From the NCBI RefSeq assembly GCF_900302505.1, contig NZ_OMOJ01000002.1:124001-188000 (forward strand): a DNA stretch of 64,000 nucleotides, in the 5' to 3' direction. Below the pieces are notes generated by a model. That model had not been told where the DNA came from, made no database searches, and saw only the letters and a list, made by a program, of their open reading frames with translations. This document shows, piece by piece, positions 9,346 to 17,978 of the stretch. The translations under genes were made by a program, and so were the position numbers. Origin of the DNA: Pseudoprimorskyibacter insulae (GTDB taxonomy: Bacteria > Pseudomonadota > Alphaproteobacteria > Rhodobacterales > Rhodobacteraceae). Each line of letters opens with the position of its first letter. Positions within the stretch are counted from its first letter, which is position 1.

Positions 9346-10231
9346 TTTGACGCCAGACCGCAAGGTCATCAATAATGGTCCACTCGCGGCGCAGGCCGCG
9401 GGGGCCGAATTCGGCGAAGGTTGCGCCGTTGATGCGAATGGCCGCGCCACTGGGTGCGCCATACCGTCCCCAACCGTCATGCTGCCCGGATAGGGACCAA
9501 AACGCTGCAGCACGCGGCGGGGTTAACGCATCTTCCTGACCCAGCGATGTATTCACGTGAAACGTTGCCGTCGGAAGCGCGGCGCGAAGCGATAGCCAAA
9601 ACCGTTCGGCCTGGTGCGGGCCAGCGGCGGCCTGACCGGGGTAGAGCAGTTCGACCGCGGGATCGTAGCCGCGATGTAGAACGGACAGATCGCCATCCAT
9701 CGCCGTTGTCAGCACTTCGGCCAAGACACCGCCCCATGGGCTGCTGTCATGGAAATCCATCCGATCCGGTTGCAACGCTGAGGCCGGGGCCGCATTCGCC
9801 ATATGCCGCACATCCAAACCGGCCTGCCCAAGCAGGGCAGTGTTGTCGAGCAGGATTGTCGCCGCAGTCAGGTCAGCGCCATCAAGATGCAGCTCCAACA
9901 CAGATCGGAACAAGGCGCGTTTGTTCGTTGGGGCGCCGTATCGCCCATGCCCGGAATGCGTGCCTTGATGCCGAAGGCGCAGCAGCGCGACGGATGATCC
10001 ATCATCTTGGTCTGAGGTCAGACAATCTTCGACACGGGTTTGGAAATCGGAAAACGCTGCGTGAAAATCGAACACCTGCCGCGCGTGGCTGCGTAGGGTG
10101 ACGGCCCGGTCGCAGGCATCTCGCAGATCGGTGTCGAGCGTAACGCCCGCAGGCATGCGCCCCGCGCCGGTGTTGGCCCAAAGCCCAACGGCCAGTTGGC
10201 CGATATCCTGATCGCTATCATCAAGCGGCAT
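9305..10231 (-). CDS. Tandem NTF2/SnoaL-like fold protein
   Basis: A 308-residue protein beginning MPLDDSDQDIG. This ATG was preferred to an upstream TTG because AAGG lies at a fair spacing. It contains two copies of the same signature, HGRYGAPTN and WGRYGAPSG, each followed by a beta-rich segment (one ends TILLDNTALLGQ, the other WTIIDDLAVWRQ). This repeat pattern fits two NTF2/SnoaL-like domains, a fold used by polyketide cyclases and small dehydratases. The function in this setting is unknown. It is divergent from the Wzy-like gene, whose upstream region it shares. Confidence 0.55.
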   Translation of the reverse strand: MPLDDSDQDIGQLAVGLWANTGAGRMPAGVTLDTDLRDACDRAVTLRSHARQVFDFHAAFSDFQTRVEDCLTSDQDDGSSVALLRLRHQGTHSGHGRYGAPTNKRALFRSVLELHLDGADLTAATILLDNTALLGQAGLDVRHMANAAPASALQPDRMDFHDSSPWGGVLAEVLTTAMDGDLSVLHRGYDPAVELLYPGQAAAGPHQAERFWLSLRAALPTATFHVNTSLGQEDALTPPRAAAFWSLSGQHDGWGRYGAPSGAAIRINGATFAEFGPRGLRREWTIIDDLAVWRQISAFSTANCLSSG

Positions 10232-10286
10232 GTCACGGGTGCCTTGTCTTAGGTGATGCAAAACTGACGCAGCGTGGTTAAACGAC

Positions 10287-10311
10287 CGTTAAACGAGGCG
10301 GTTTTGCCGCC
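10287..10311. promoter_or_regulatory. Candidate regulatory element in divergent promoter region A
   Basis: The sequence CGTTAAACGAGGCGGTTTT followed by GCCGCC forms a small hairpin (GGCGG/CCGCC) and closely resembles a segment at 14455-14481 in the other divergent intergenic region of this locus. The two align at about 20 of 25 positions. It lies about 57 bases upstream of the NTF2-like gene and 104 bases upstream of the Wzy-like gene. A shared regulator site is inferred, not shown. Confidence 0.3.
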
Positions 10312-10414
10312 GATACACGTGAATTTGTCCTGCATTCCACGACATTGCCCTGATTGTCTGCGATAGAAGGCGAATCCGACCCAGTCGGCCCCGAATAGGA
10401 GTGACGCCGCCAAG

Positions 10415-11812
10415 ATGCCCAATGCCTTGGCCAATCTGGTTCTTTTGCTGTGGCCCGTGGTCACGGTTTACCTGTTTCGTAAATACGAACCGGGCAGGGC
10501 GCTTATTCTCTCGATCCTGGTGGGCTATCTGTTTCTGCCGGAACCGCCGACGGCCTATGACTTTCCGCTGATTCCGCCGCTGACCAAGCACACGATCCCG
10601 GCGCTTGCCGCCTGTATTACGTTATTGGTCCGGGCTGATCCGCCGTTCGAATGGTTGCCAACATCGACCCTTGGCCGGGTTCTGGTGCTAATTTTCGTCT
10701 TTTCGCCAATCGTGACGACGCTGACCAACGATCAAGTCACGGTCTATGGCGCCTTGTTCATGATCAAGGGGCTGGGCATCAAAGACGGGATCGCGATGGT
10801 CATTCAGCAGATGCTGTTGATCTTGCCCTTCCTGATGGCCCGCCAGCATCTGCGCAGCGCCGAGTCCCATAAGGATCTGCTTAAGACCTTCATGATCATG
10901 GGGCTGGTCTATTCGCTGTTCATGCTGGTTGAAACTCGGCTGTCACCGCAGTTCAACATGTGGATCTACGGGTTTTATCAGCACGATTTCGGCCAATCCA
11001 TCCGCTTTGGCGGCTATCGGCCCGTGGTCTTTTTGTACCACGGTCTGTGGGTCGCGTTCTTCTGTCTGACGGCCTGTATCGCCGCCTTTGGCCTTTGGAA
11101 GATGGACAGGGCCAATTCGCCCAATTGGTACTTGCTGGCGGGTCTTTACCTGTTCGTGGTGCTGTTCTTGGCCAAATCGCTTGGGTCTTTGGCCTTTGCT
11201 TTGCTGCTGGTGCCTTTGGTTTTGTTGCTGAATGGGCGGCTGCAAATGACGGCGGCGGCGATATTGGCCATCATCGCCATCAGCTATCCGGCCATGAAAG
11301 GCGCAGGCATTGTGCCTGAAACGCAGATCATCGCCAAAGCTGCCGAGATTAGCGAAGACCGCGCCGGGTCGGTGAAGTTCCGTTTTGACAATGAAAACAC
11401 CCTGCTGGCCCGATCAGACCAACGCCCGCTTTTCGGTTGGGGCAACTGGGGCCGCAACCAGGTCTATGATGGGCTGTCGGGCAAATTGCTGACCGTGACC
11501 GACGGGCGCTGGATCATCACGATCGGCGTGTTCGGCTGGGTCGGGTTTATCGCTGAATTCGGGCTTTTGTTGATGCCGATCTTCCTGTTATGGCGCGAAT
11601 ATATGCGCCGCCATGACATCCCCCTATCGCCCTTTGTTCCACCTATGACGTTGCTTTTGGCCATTAATGTGATTGATATGATTCCGAACGCCACCCTGAC
11701 TCCGTTGACCTGGCTGTTTGCCGGGTCGCTTCTTGGGTATGCCGAGTTTTTGAAGGCACATCGCGTGGCCAAAGGCCCCGCTGTTCAATTGAAGTGGCAA
11801 TCCGTTCTATGA
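10415..11812 (+). CDS. O-antigen polymerase/ligase-like membrane protein (Wzy-type)
   Basis: A 465-residue polytopic membrane protein with about ten to twelve hydrophobic segments and a larger loop at roughly residues 300-370 that contains FGWGNWGRNQVYDG. This is the usual layout of the O-antigen ligase/polymerase family, which joins lipid-linked oligosaccharide repeats in the periplasm. The gene sits beside glycosyltransferases and its stop overlaps the next ATG (ATGA at 11809), so it is part of the polysaccharide operon. Polymerase is more likely than ligase, because Wzx- and Wzz-like genes are also present. Sequence alone does not decide. Confidence 0.7.
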   Translation: MPNALANLVLLLWPVVTVYLFRKYEPGRALILSILVGYLFLPEPPTAYDFPLIPPLTKHTIPALAACITLLVRADPPFEWLPTSTLGRVLVLIFVFSPIVTTLTNDQVTVYGALFMIKGLGIKDGIAMVIQQMLLILPFLMARQHLRSAESHKDLLKTFMIMGLVYSLFMLVETRLSPQFNMWIYGFYQHDFGQSIRFGGYRPVVFLYHGLWVAFFCLTACIAAFGLWKMDRANSPNWYLLAGLYLFVVLFLAKSLGSLAFALLLVPLVLLLNGRLQMTAAAILAIIAISYPAMKGAGIVPETQIIAKAAEISEDRAGSVKFRFDNENTLLARSDQRPLFGWGNWGRNQVYDGLSGKLLTVTDGRWIITIGVFGWVGFIAEFGLLLMPIFLLWREYMRRHDIPLSPFVPPMTLLLAINVIDMIPNATLTPLTWLFAGSLLGYAEFLKAHRVAKGPAVQLKWQSVL

Positions 11813-13107
11813 CGTCCCCCGCAATTCGAAAGCCCCGCGTTCTTGTCATTGCCGAAGCTGCGAATCCCGAATGGGTCAGTGTGCCTTTGGTCGGGTGGTC
11901 CTTGGCCAATGCGCTGCGCGAGGTGGCGGATGTTCACATCGTCACCCAGATCCGCAACCGCGATGCGATCTTGCGGGCAGGCCTGATCGAAGGGCGTGAT
12001 TTCACCGCCATCGACTCCGAAAAGCTGGCCGAGCCGATGTGGAAACTGGCCGAAAAGCTGCGCATGGGCGAAGGCAAGGGCTGGACCACGATCCAGGCGA
12101 TCAACGCTATCAGCTATGTCTACTTTGAACGCCTGATCTGGAAGCAATTCGGCCCTGCGATCCGGCGCGGCGATTATGATTTGGTGCATCGGGTGACACC
12201 GCTTAGCCCGACGATTTCCAGCAGCATCGCAGGCAAATGCCGCCGCGTGGGCGTGCCGTTTGTCATGGGGCCGCTGAATGGCGGTGTGCCATGGCCCAAA
12301 GGGTTTGATGCAGAACGGCGGCGCGAAAAGGAATGGCTCAGCTATATCCGCAGCGCCTATAAACTGCTGCCCGGACGCACCGCGACGGCCCGAAATGCCA
12401 GCGCGATCATCGTCGGCTCGCAGCACACAGCGTCGGAAATGCCCGCCAAATGCGCCCGGAAACTGGTCTATATCCCTGAAAACGCAATTGATCCTGAACG
12501 GTTCAGCCTTCAGGCCGCCCCGGCCAATGGCCCGCTTCGGGCGTCTTTTGTGGGGCGTTTGGTGCCGTACAAAGGCCCGGATATGTTGCTGGAGGCCGCC
12601 GCCCCCCTGCTGCGCGATCGCCGTATGACGATCGAGATGATTGGCGACGGTCCAATGGGCGATGACCTAAAGGCGATGGCGCGGGATCAGGGCATTGACC
12701 ACGCCGTCACCTTCCATGGCTGGATGGATCACAAAGACGTGCAATCAGTGCTGGCCAGCACGCAGGTTCTGTCCTTCCCGTCGATCCGCGAATTCGGCGG
12801 CGGTGTCGTGCTAGAGGCGATGGCGCTGGGCGTGGTTCCGTTGATCGTCGATTACGCCGGGCCGGGCGAATTGGTGGTGCCGGGCGTCGGTGTCAAAGTG
12901 CCGTGCGGCACGCGTGCGGGCATTGTCGCAGATTTCCGCGCTGAGCTAGAGAAGATGGCCGCAGATCCGGCGGCCCTGTGGCCAATGGGGCAGGCCGCGC
13001 GGGACCGCGTGCATGCGCTTTTGACGTGGGATCGCAAGGCGCGCCAAGTGCTTGAAGTTTATGACTGGGTGCTGGGCAAACGCCCCGACAGGCCGGTGTT
13101 TTTCTAA
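11809..13107 (+). CDS. Glycosyltransferase family 4
   Basis: A 432-residue GT-B fold glycosyltransferase. The N-terminal acceptor domain begins RVLVIAEAANPEW. The donor domain has the GT4 signatures ASFVGRLVPYKGPDMLLEA, IGDGPMGDDL and the E-x7-E type motif REFGGGVVLEAMALG. The start is at the ATGA overlap with the Wzy-like gene. It probably adds one sugar to the lipid-linked repeat unit on the cytoplasmic face. Its stop codon directly abuts the stop of the convergent acetyltransferase gene with no spacer. Confidence 0.85.
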   Translation: MTSPAIRKPRVLVIAEAANPEWVSVPLVGWSLANALREVADVHIVTQIRNRDAILRAGLIEGRDFTAIDSEKLAEPMWKLAEKLRMGEGKGWTTIQAINAISYVYFERLIWKQFGPAIRRGDYDLVHRVTPLSPTISSSIAGKCRRVGVPFVMGPLNGGVPWPKGFDAERRREKEWLSYIRSAYKLLPGRTATARNASAIIVGSQHTASEMPAKCARKLVYIPENAIDPERFSLQAAPANGPLRASFVGRLVPYKGPDMLLEAAAPLLRDRRMTIEMIGDGPMGDDLKAMARDQGIDHAVTFHGWMDHKDVQSVLASTQVLSFPSIREFGGGVVLEAMALGVVPLIVDYAGPGELVVPGVGVKVPCGTRAGIVADFRAELEKMAADPAALWPMGQAARDRVHALLTWDRKARQVLEVYDWVLGKRPDRPVFF

Positions 13108-13596
13108 TTACCGCTGCCCGATGATCCGGGCAGGGGCGCCAACGGCAACGGCTCGGGGCGGCAGATCTTTGGTCACCACCGCGTTCGCGCCCACCTCGGC
13201 ATGATCGCCGATGGTCACGCCGTTCAGGATTTTCGCACCGGCCCCTAGATCGACATGACCGCCAAGGGTGACGGGTCCGGCCAAGGTGACCTGTTGGAAG
13301 ATCAGGCAATTCGCCCCGATCTTTGCATCCGGGTGAATGACGATCCCATTGGGATGGATCAACAAAAGCCCGCCGCCGATTTGGGTGTTCAGGTGAATTT
13401 CGCACTGCGTGATGACCGACCAGAACCGGTGGTTCAGCGCCCAATAGCGTGAGGCAAGGAAACCCAGCGTTCCGCGCTGTTTGCAGGACTGATAGCGACG
13501 GATGGATCGCAGCAGTTTCGGCGCGGGATCCCAGAACCGGGTGATCGCCTCGCGGGACCAATCTGGAACGGTCGCGGAATGTTCTTGTGTCATCAT
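13108..13596 (-). CDS. Serine acetyltransferase-like hexapeptide-repeat acyltransferase
   Basis: A 162-residue left-handed beta-helix protein. Hexapeptide repeats run from about residue 75 to the end, with the CysE/SAT-like histidine motif in LLLIHPNGIVIHPDAKIG and the closing GVTIGDHAEVGANAVVTKD. It is much shorter than biosynthetic CysE and lacks its N-terminal helical domain. In a polysaccharide cluster such proteins usually O-acetylate sugars or their precursors with acetyl-CoA. Two tandem ATGs mark the start. It is followed 27 bases upstream on the same strand by the WecG-type gene, with which it forms a short operon. Confidence 0.75.
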   Translation of the reverse strand: MMTQEHSATVPDWSREAITRFWDPAPKLLRSIRRYQSCKQRGTLGFLASRYWALNHRFWSVITQCEIHLNTQIGGGLLLIHPNGIVIHPDAKIGANCLIFQQVTLAGPVTLGGHVDLGAGAKILNGVTIGDHAEVGANAVVTKDLPPRAVAVGAPARIIGQR

Positions 13597-13623
13597 GAAA
13601 TCCGAAAAATCACTATCTGCGCG

Positions 13624-14382
13624 TCAGCCTTGGCTGAACCGCATGAATACTGCCCGTATCACCTGACCGGGCAGAATGGCGATACATTTCAGATACCGTG
13701 GGCCAAGCCGCTTGGGGCTAGACAGCGCCCGCCACAGCCATTCCATCGCAAACTTGCGCACCCATTCCGGCGCGCGGGTTTGTGTTCCGGCAAAGAAATC
13801 CAGCCCCGCGCCAATGCTGGCAAACCCGATTGTGGGCGATTTCTGGCGGCCAGCGGCGGCGAATAGCTCTTGTTTCGGTGCGCCTAGGGCGATCAGGCAC
13901 AGACCTGCGCCCGATTGGTTTAGATTATCGAAGATCGCGGCGGCCTCCTCTCCGTTTGGGTCAAAGCCGAAGGGCGGGGCGATCTTGGCGACAACCGTCA
14001 GGCCCGGCACCTGCGATTGAAGGTAGTCCGCCGCAGCAGACAATGACGCCTCGGTGCTGCCAACAAGGGCTAGGGTCACGCCTTCTTCGGCGGCGACACG
14101 GCATAGCGGCAGGATCGAATCCGACCCCGGCACCAGTGACATATCCTTGCCCGCCAGCCGGGACAGCCAAACGATAGGGTTGCCATCTGCCGTCACCAGA
14201 TCTTGTGCGGCATAGGCCGCGCGGAATGAGGCCGAGCTGCGCAGCTTCACCAGATGATCAAGGTTGATCGTGGCAAGGGCAAACCCTGCCTTGGCCCGGA
14301 ATCGGTCGCGCACCTCGCGCAGCAACGTCGCCTGATCCGGCACGTTGACGGAAATCTCAGTGGTATCAAAAATGAATCGCAT
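13624..14382 (-). CDS. WecG/TagA/CpsF family glycosyltransferase
   Basis: A 252-residue protein starting MRFIFDTTEISV, with AAGGCG as ribosome binding site; an upstream in-frame start is less well placed. It shows the family signatures TADGNPIVWLSRLAG, LIALGAPKQE and a C-terminal WVRKFAMEWLWRAL with arginines. The family transfers N-acetylmannosaminuronate, N-acetylmannosamine or glucose to lipid-linked intermediates at the membrane. The C-terminal basic and hydrophobic tail fits peripheral membrane binding. It is divergent from the oxidoreductase gene at 14642. Confidence 0.85.
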   Translation of the reverse strand: MRFIFDTTEISVNVPDQATLLREVRDRFRAKAGFALATINLDHLVKLRSSASFRAAYAAQDLVTADGNPIVWLSRLAGKDMSLVPGSDSILPLCRVAAEEGVTLALVGSTEASLSAAADYLQSQVPGLTVVAKIAPPFGFDPNGEEAAAIFDNLNQSGAGLCLIALGAPKQELFAAAGRQKSPTIGFASIGAGLDFFAGTQTRAPEWVRKFAMEWLWRALSSPKRLGPRYLKCIAILPGQVIRAVFMRFSQG

Positions 14383-14454
14383 TGAATCGTCGCCTTGTAC
14401 TTGGGGAAGGGTGTAGACGAACAAACGGGCAAATTCGGGGCCTTGCCAAAAAAC

Positions 14455-14481
14455 CGGTAAACCGATGCGGTTTTATCGCAT
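14455..14481. promoter_or_regulatory. Candidate regulatory element in divergent promoter region B
   Basis: CGGTAAACCGATGCGGTTTT followed by ATCGCAT contains a small hairpin (ATGCG/CGCAT) and resembles the element at 10287-10311. It lies 73 bases upstream of the WecG-type start, in the 259-base gap between two divergent genes. No other feature was seen in this gap. Confidence 0.3.
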
Positions 14482-14641
14482 AGCCACGGAAAATCCCCAA
14501 GCCAGTGCAAGGAAAGCGCGGAATCGCCTGATTGTCGTCACCTTTTTCTGGTGCAAGGCTGGCATCAGGTAGATTGTTTTTAGGTTGATCCATGCGATAT
14601 TTTTCTCATCAGCGACCGGCGCGATCCACGACGGGGGCGGA

Positions 14642-15766
14642 ATGAGCGTTATTGCCATCATTGGCTGCGGGTTTGTGGCCGATCTTTATATGCGGTCGCT
14701 CGCGACCTTTCCCGACATTCGACTGCATGGTGTGTTCGACATCAATGCTGCACGGCTGGCGCAGTTCTGCGACCACTGGAAGGTTCCGGCCAAGCCGAGC
14801 TATGAGGCGTTGTTGGATGGCTTGCCGCCTGATGCCGTCATTCTGAACCTGACCAACCCTTCCGCACATTATGAGGTGAACCGCGCCTGCCTTGAGGCGG
14901 GCCATCACGTCTATACCGAAAAACCGTTGGCGATGGAGGTGGCGCAGGCCAAAACGCTGTATGATCTGGCCGAGGGCAAGGGGCTGATGCTGGCCTCGGC
15001 ACCTTGTTCGCTGTTGGGCGAGGCGGCGCAAACGCTGGGCCATGCGATCCGAACCGGCGTTGCTGGCACACCTCGCGCGATTTACGCCGAATTGGACGAC
15101 GGGTTTGTGCCGCAAGCTGCTTATCGCAAGTGGCTGTCCGAAACCGGTGCGCCCTGGCCCTATGAGGATGAGTTTAACGTTGGCTGCACGTTGGAACATG
15201 CCGGGTATTATCTTGGCTGGCTGATGTCGTGGTTTGGCAGTGTGCGCACGGTTGTGGCCGCTTCGGCTGAAACGATCCCCGATAAGATCGGCAAGGGCGC
15301 AATGGCCCCGGATCTTTCGGTTGCCACGTTGTTTTTCGAAAACGGCCCGGTGACGCGCCTGACTTGTTCCATCGTTGCGCCGCATGATCACCAGATCCGG
15401 GTCTTTGGCGATGGCGGTGTGTTGCAGTGCAAAGCGGCATGGGACAATTCGGCTAAGGTGCGATTCTCAAAGCGTATGACCATTCGCCGGAAACTGCTGG
15501 AAAGCCCGCTGAAAAAGCGGGTTAAGCTGGCCGGTCCGACCCATCCCAAAGTGGCCCGTTGGGGCGCGGCCGAAATGAACTTTATGCTCGGCCCGGCCGA
15601 GATGCTGCAATCCTTGGTCGAAGATCGCCCCTGCCGTTTGACCAATGAATTCGCCCTCCACATGACCGAGGTGACCTTGGCCATGCAAACCGCGGGCGAG
15701 ATGTCGGGCGCGCAAGCGATGACCACGCGCTGCAATCCCGTGGAGCCGATGCCATGGGCCAAATAG
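14642..15766 (+). CDS. Gfo/Idh/MocA family NAD(P)-dependent oxidoreductase
   Basis: A 374-residue protein starting MSVIAIIGCGFVADLYMRS after GGGGGCGGA. An N-terminal Rossmann fold (GCGFVA) is followed by the family signature VYTEKPLAME near residue 100 and the C-terminal alpha/beta domain. Such enzymes oxidise or reduce sugar hydroxyls, often nucleotide sugars, or open the way to amino-sugars. It overlaps the next gene, an epimerase, by 13 bases. The pair is echoed downstream by a single fused protein at 18948-21053. Confidence 0.8.
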   Translation: MSVIAIIGCGFVADLYMRSLATFPDIRLHGVFDINAARLAQFCDHWKVPAKPSYEALLDGLPPDAVILNLTNPSAHYEVNRACLEAGHHVYTEKPLAMEVAQAKTLYDLAEGKGLMLASAPCSLLGEAAQTLGHAIRTGVAGTPRAIYAELDDGFVPQAAYRKWLSETGAPWPYEDEFNVGCTLEHAGYYLGWLMSWFGSVRTVVAASAETIPDKIGKGAMAPDLSVATLFFENGPVTRLTCSIVAPHDHQIRVFGDGGVLQCKAAWDNSAKVRFSKRMTIRRKLLESPLKKRVKLAGPTHPKVARWGAAEMNFMLGPAEMLQSLVEDRPCRLTNEFALHMTEVTLAMQTAGEMSGAQAMTTRCNPVEPMPWAK

Positions 15767-16722
15767 AGACTGTATTAATCACCGGCGCGGCTGGCTTTAT
15801 CGGGCGGGCGACTGTTGTGGCCGCGCGTTTGGCCGGTTTGAAGGTCGTCGCCGTCACGCGGCGGGACATTCCCGAGGCGTGGCAGGTGGACCCCGGTATC
15901 ACGCCGCTGGTTTGCGATCTGGCGGCCAAGGATGCGCAGGACCGTCTTGCCAGCGCATTGCCGGTTGATGCCGTCATCCACGCCGCTGCGCATCTGGGCG
16001 ATGATCCGGCCCGGCATGAGGCCGAAACCCTGACCGCCACGCGCAACGTTCTGGCGGCGATGCCGGTTGATGTGCCGATCGTTCTGGTCAGCTCAATCTC
16101 TGTTTATGATGCGATGCCCCTGCCTGCGCACGCGCCATTGACCGAAGATTCCGCCCTGCAACGGGTCGAAACCGCCCGCGATGCCTATAGCGCCGCCAAG
16201 CTGCAACAAGAGGCGATCTGCGCCGCGTCGGGCCATCCGGTCTGGATGCTGCGGGCTGGCGCGGTTTATGGTGCGGGGCGCACGTGGCATGCCCATTCCG
16301 GCCCGTCCTTTGGCCCGGTTCACATGGTCATCGCATCGGATGGTGAGGTGCCGCTGACCCATGTCACGCATCTGGCCAATGCCTTGATTGCCGCCGCAAT
16401 GGCCGACCCCGATCATGCGCAGCCGCTGAACGTTGTGGATGACGATCTGCCGACCCGTCTGCGGTTTCTGGCGGCCCATCGCAAGGTGGGCGGCTGGCCC
16501 AAGATCGTTTTGCCGATGCCTTGGCGTATATGGCTTGGCCTGTCGCGCCTGCTGAAACCTGTGCAATCGCATCTGCCGGGCCTTCTGTGCGAACCCACCT
16601 TGCGCGCCCGCGTCATGCCGCTGACCTATCCGAACGCCCGGTTGCGTGCCGTGCTGGGCGGCGCCGATTCCGCCGGATTTGAGCAGCTTATGGAACATTC
16701 GATTAAGGGGGGCCGTTCATGA
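15754..16722 (+). CDS. NAD-dependent epimerase/dehydratase (extended SDR)
   Basis: A 322-residue extended short-chain dehydrogenase. It has the nucleotide-binding glycine motif TGAAGFIGRA at residues 10-19, a strand ending LVSSISVYD with the catalytic serine, and the YSAAK catalytic Tyr-Lys pair near residue 148. It probably acts on a nucleotide or lipid-linked sugar together with the preceding oxidoreductase. Overlaps on both sides (13 bases upstream, ATGA downstream) show an operon with the following GT4. Confidence 0.8.
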   Translation: MGQIETVLITGAAGFIGRATVVAARLAGLKVVAVTRRDIPEAWQVDPGITPLVCDLAAKDAQDRLASALPVDAVIHAAAHLGDDPARHEAETLTATRNVLAAMPVDVPIVLVSSISVYDAMPLPAHAPLTEDSALQRVETARDAYSAAKLQQEAICAASGHPVWMLRAGAVYGAGRTWHAHSGPSFGPVHMVIASDGEVPLTHVTHLANALIAAAMADPDHAQPLNVVDDDLPTRLRFLAAHRKVGGWPKIVLPMPWRIWLGLSRLLKPVQSHLPGLLCEPTLRARVMPLTYPNARLRAVLGGADSAGFEQLMEHSIKGGRS

Positions 16723-17978
16723 GCCTGCCAAAACTGGCATACCTGACGGGCGAATATCCCCGCGCGTCTGACACCTTTATCCAACGCGAAGTCGCGGGCC
16801 TGCGGGATCGTGGGCATGAGGTGCTGACCTGTTCGATCCGGCGCACCGGGCCGGAACATCTGGTCGGCCCGGAACAGCGCGAAGAGCACGCCCGCACGTT
16901 CCAAGTGCTGCAAACCGCCAAGAACCCCAAGCGACTGATCAAGGCGCATCTGCGCTGGATGAAAACGCCGGGGCGCTACCTGAATGCGCTTCGATTGGCG
17001 TGGCGGACCGCGCCCAAGGGCATCCGGGGCCGCGCCTATCAAATGTTCTATTTCCTTGAGGCAGGCGTTCTGGCGGCCAAGTTGCAGGACGAGGGCGTCC
17101 AGCATTTGCACAACCACATTGCCAAAGCGTCGTGCACCGTGGCGATGCTGGTCAACGCCCTAAGCGGTCTGCCTTATAGTTTCACGATTCACGGGCCCGA
17201 CATCTTCTTTGCGCCGGATCACTGGCGGATCGACGAAAAGGTGGCCCGCGCGGCCTTTGTCGCCTGTATCAGTGACTTCTGCCGCTCTCAGGTCATGTGT
17301 TTTTCCGGGCCAGAGCATTGGTCAAAACTGCATATCGTGCATTGCGGCGTCAATCCGGCACGGTATAGCGCGGCACCTGCCCATGACGGGGCGCATCTGC
17401 TGTTTGTTGGGCGCTTGGCTGGGGTCAAGGGCGTGCCTGTTCTGCTAGAGGCGCTTCAATCGCTGCGCGATGCTGTGCCGGGGTTGAAGGTCACCTTTAT
17501 CGGCGATGGGCCTGAACGTAGGTCGCTTGAGGCGGACGCATCGGCGCGCGGTTTGACCGATATCGCGTCCTTCGTAGGCTACAAATCCCAGTCCGAGGTG
17601 GCCGAGGCTTTGGCCCAGACAGATCTGTTTGTCCTACCCAGCTTTGCCGAAGGCGTACCCGTAGTCTTGATGGAGGCGATGGCCGCGCAGGTGCCTGTTG
17701 TCACAACGCAAATCGCCGGCGTGCCGGAATTGGTCGTCTCTGGCCAGTCGGGTATTCTGGTCCCGCCGGGGGACGCGCCGCAGCTGGCGGCAGCGATCAA
17801 AACGCTTCTGCAATCGCCTGATCTGCGCCGGACCATGGGCGCGGCGGGCCGTGCTAAAGTGGTCGAGGAGTTCGACATCGCCAAAGAAACCGCATGGCTG
17901 TCTGACCTGTTCACCGGTTATGCAAGCGGGCAGGGCGATCTGCCCAAACGGCCCAAGGGGGCAAGCCATGCAGGTTGA
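16719..17978 (+). CDS. Glycosyltransferase family 4
   Basis: A 419-residue GT-B enzyme. The acceptor domain begins LAYLTGEYPRASDTFIQRE, typical of the colanic-acid/exopolysaccharide subgroup. The donor domain contains LLFVGRLAGVKGVPVLLEAL, FIGDGPERRSLE and FAEGVPVVLMEAMAAQ with the conserved E-x7-E. It starts at an ATGA overlap with the epimerase and overlaps the next GT2 gene by 11 bases. Confidence 0.85.
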   Translation: MSLPKLAYLTGEYPRASDTFIQREVAGLRDRGHEVLTCSIRRTGPEHLVGPEQREEHARTFQVLQTAKNPKRLIKAHLRWMKTPGRYLNALRLAWRTAPKGIRGRAYQMFYFLEAGVLAAKLQDEGVQHLHNHIAKASCTVAMLVNALSGLPYSFTIHGPDIFFAPDHWRIDEKVARAAFVACISDFCRSQVMCFSGPEHWSKLHIVHCGVNPARYSAAPAHDGAHLLFVGRLAGVKGVPVLLEALQSLRDAVPGLKVTFIGDGPERRSLEADASARGLTDIASFVGYKSQSEVAEALAQTDLFVLPSFAEGVPVVLMEAMAAQVPVVTTQIAGVPELVVSGQSGILVPPGDAPQLAAAIKTLLQSPDLRRTMGAAGRAKVVEEFDIAKETAWLSDLFTGYASGQGDLPKRPKGASHAG

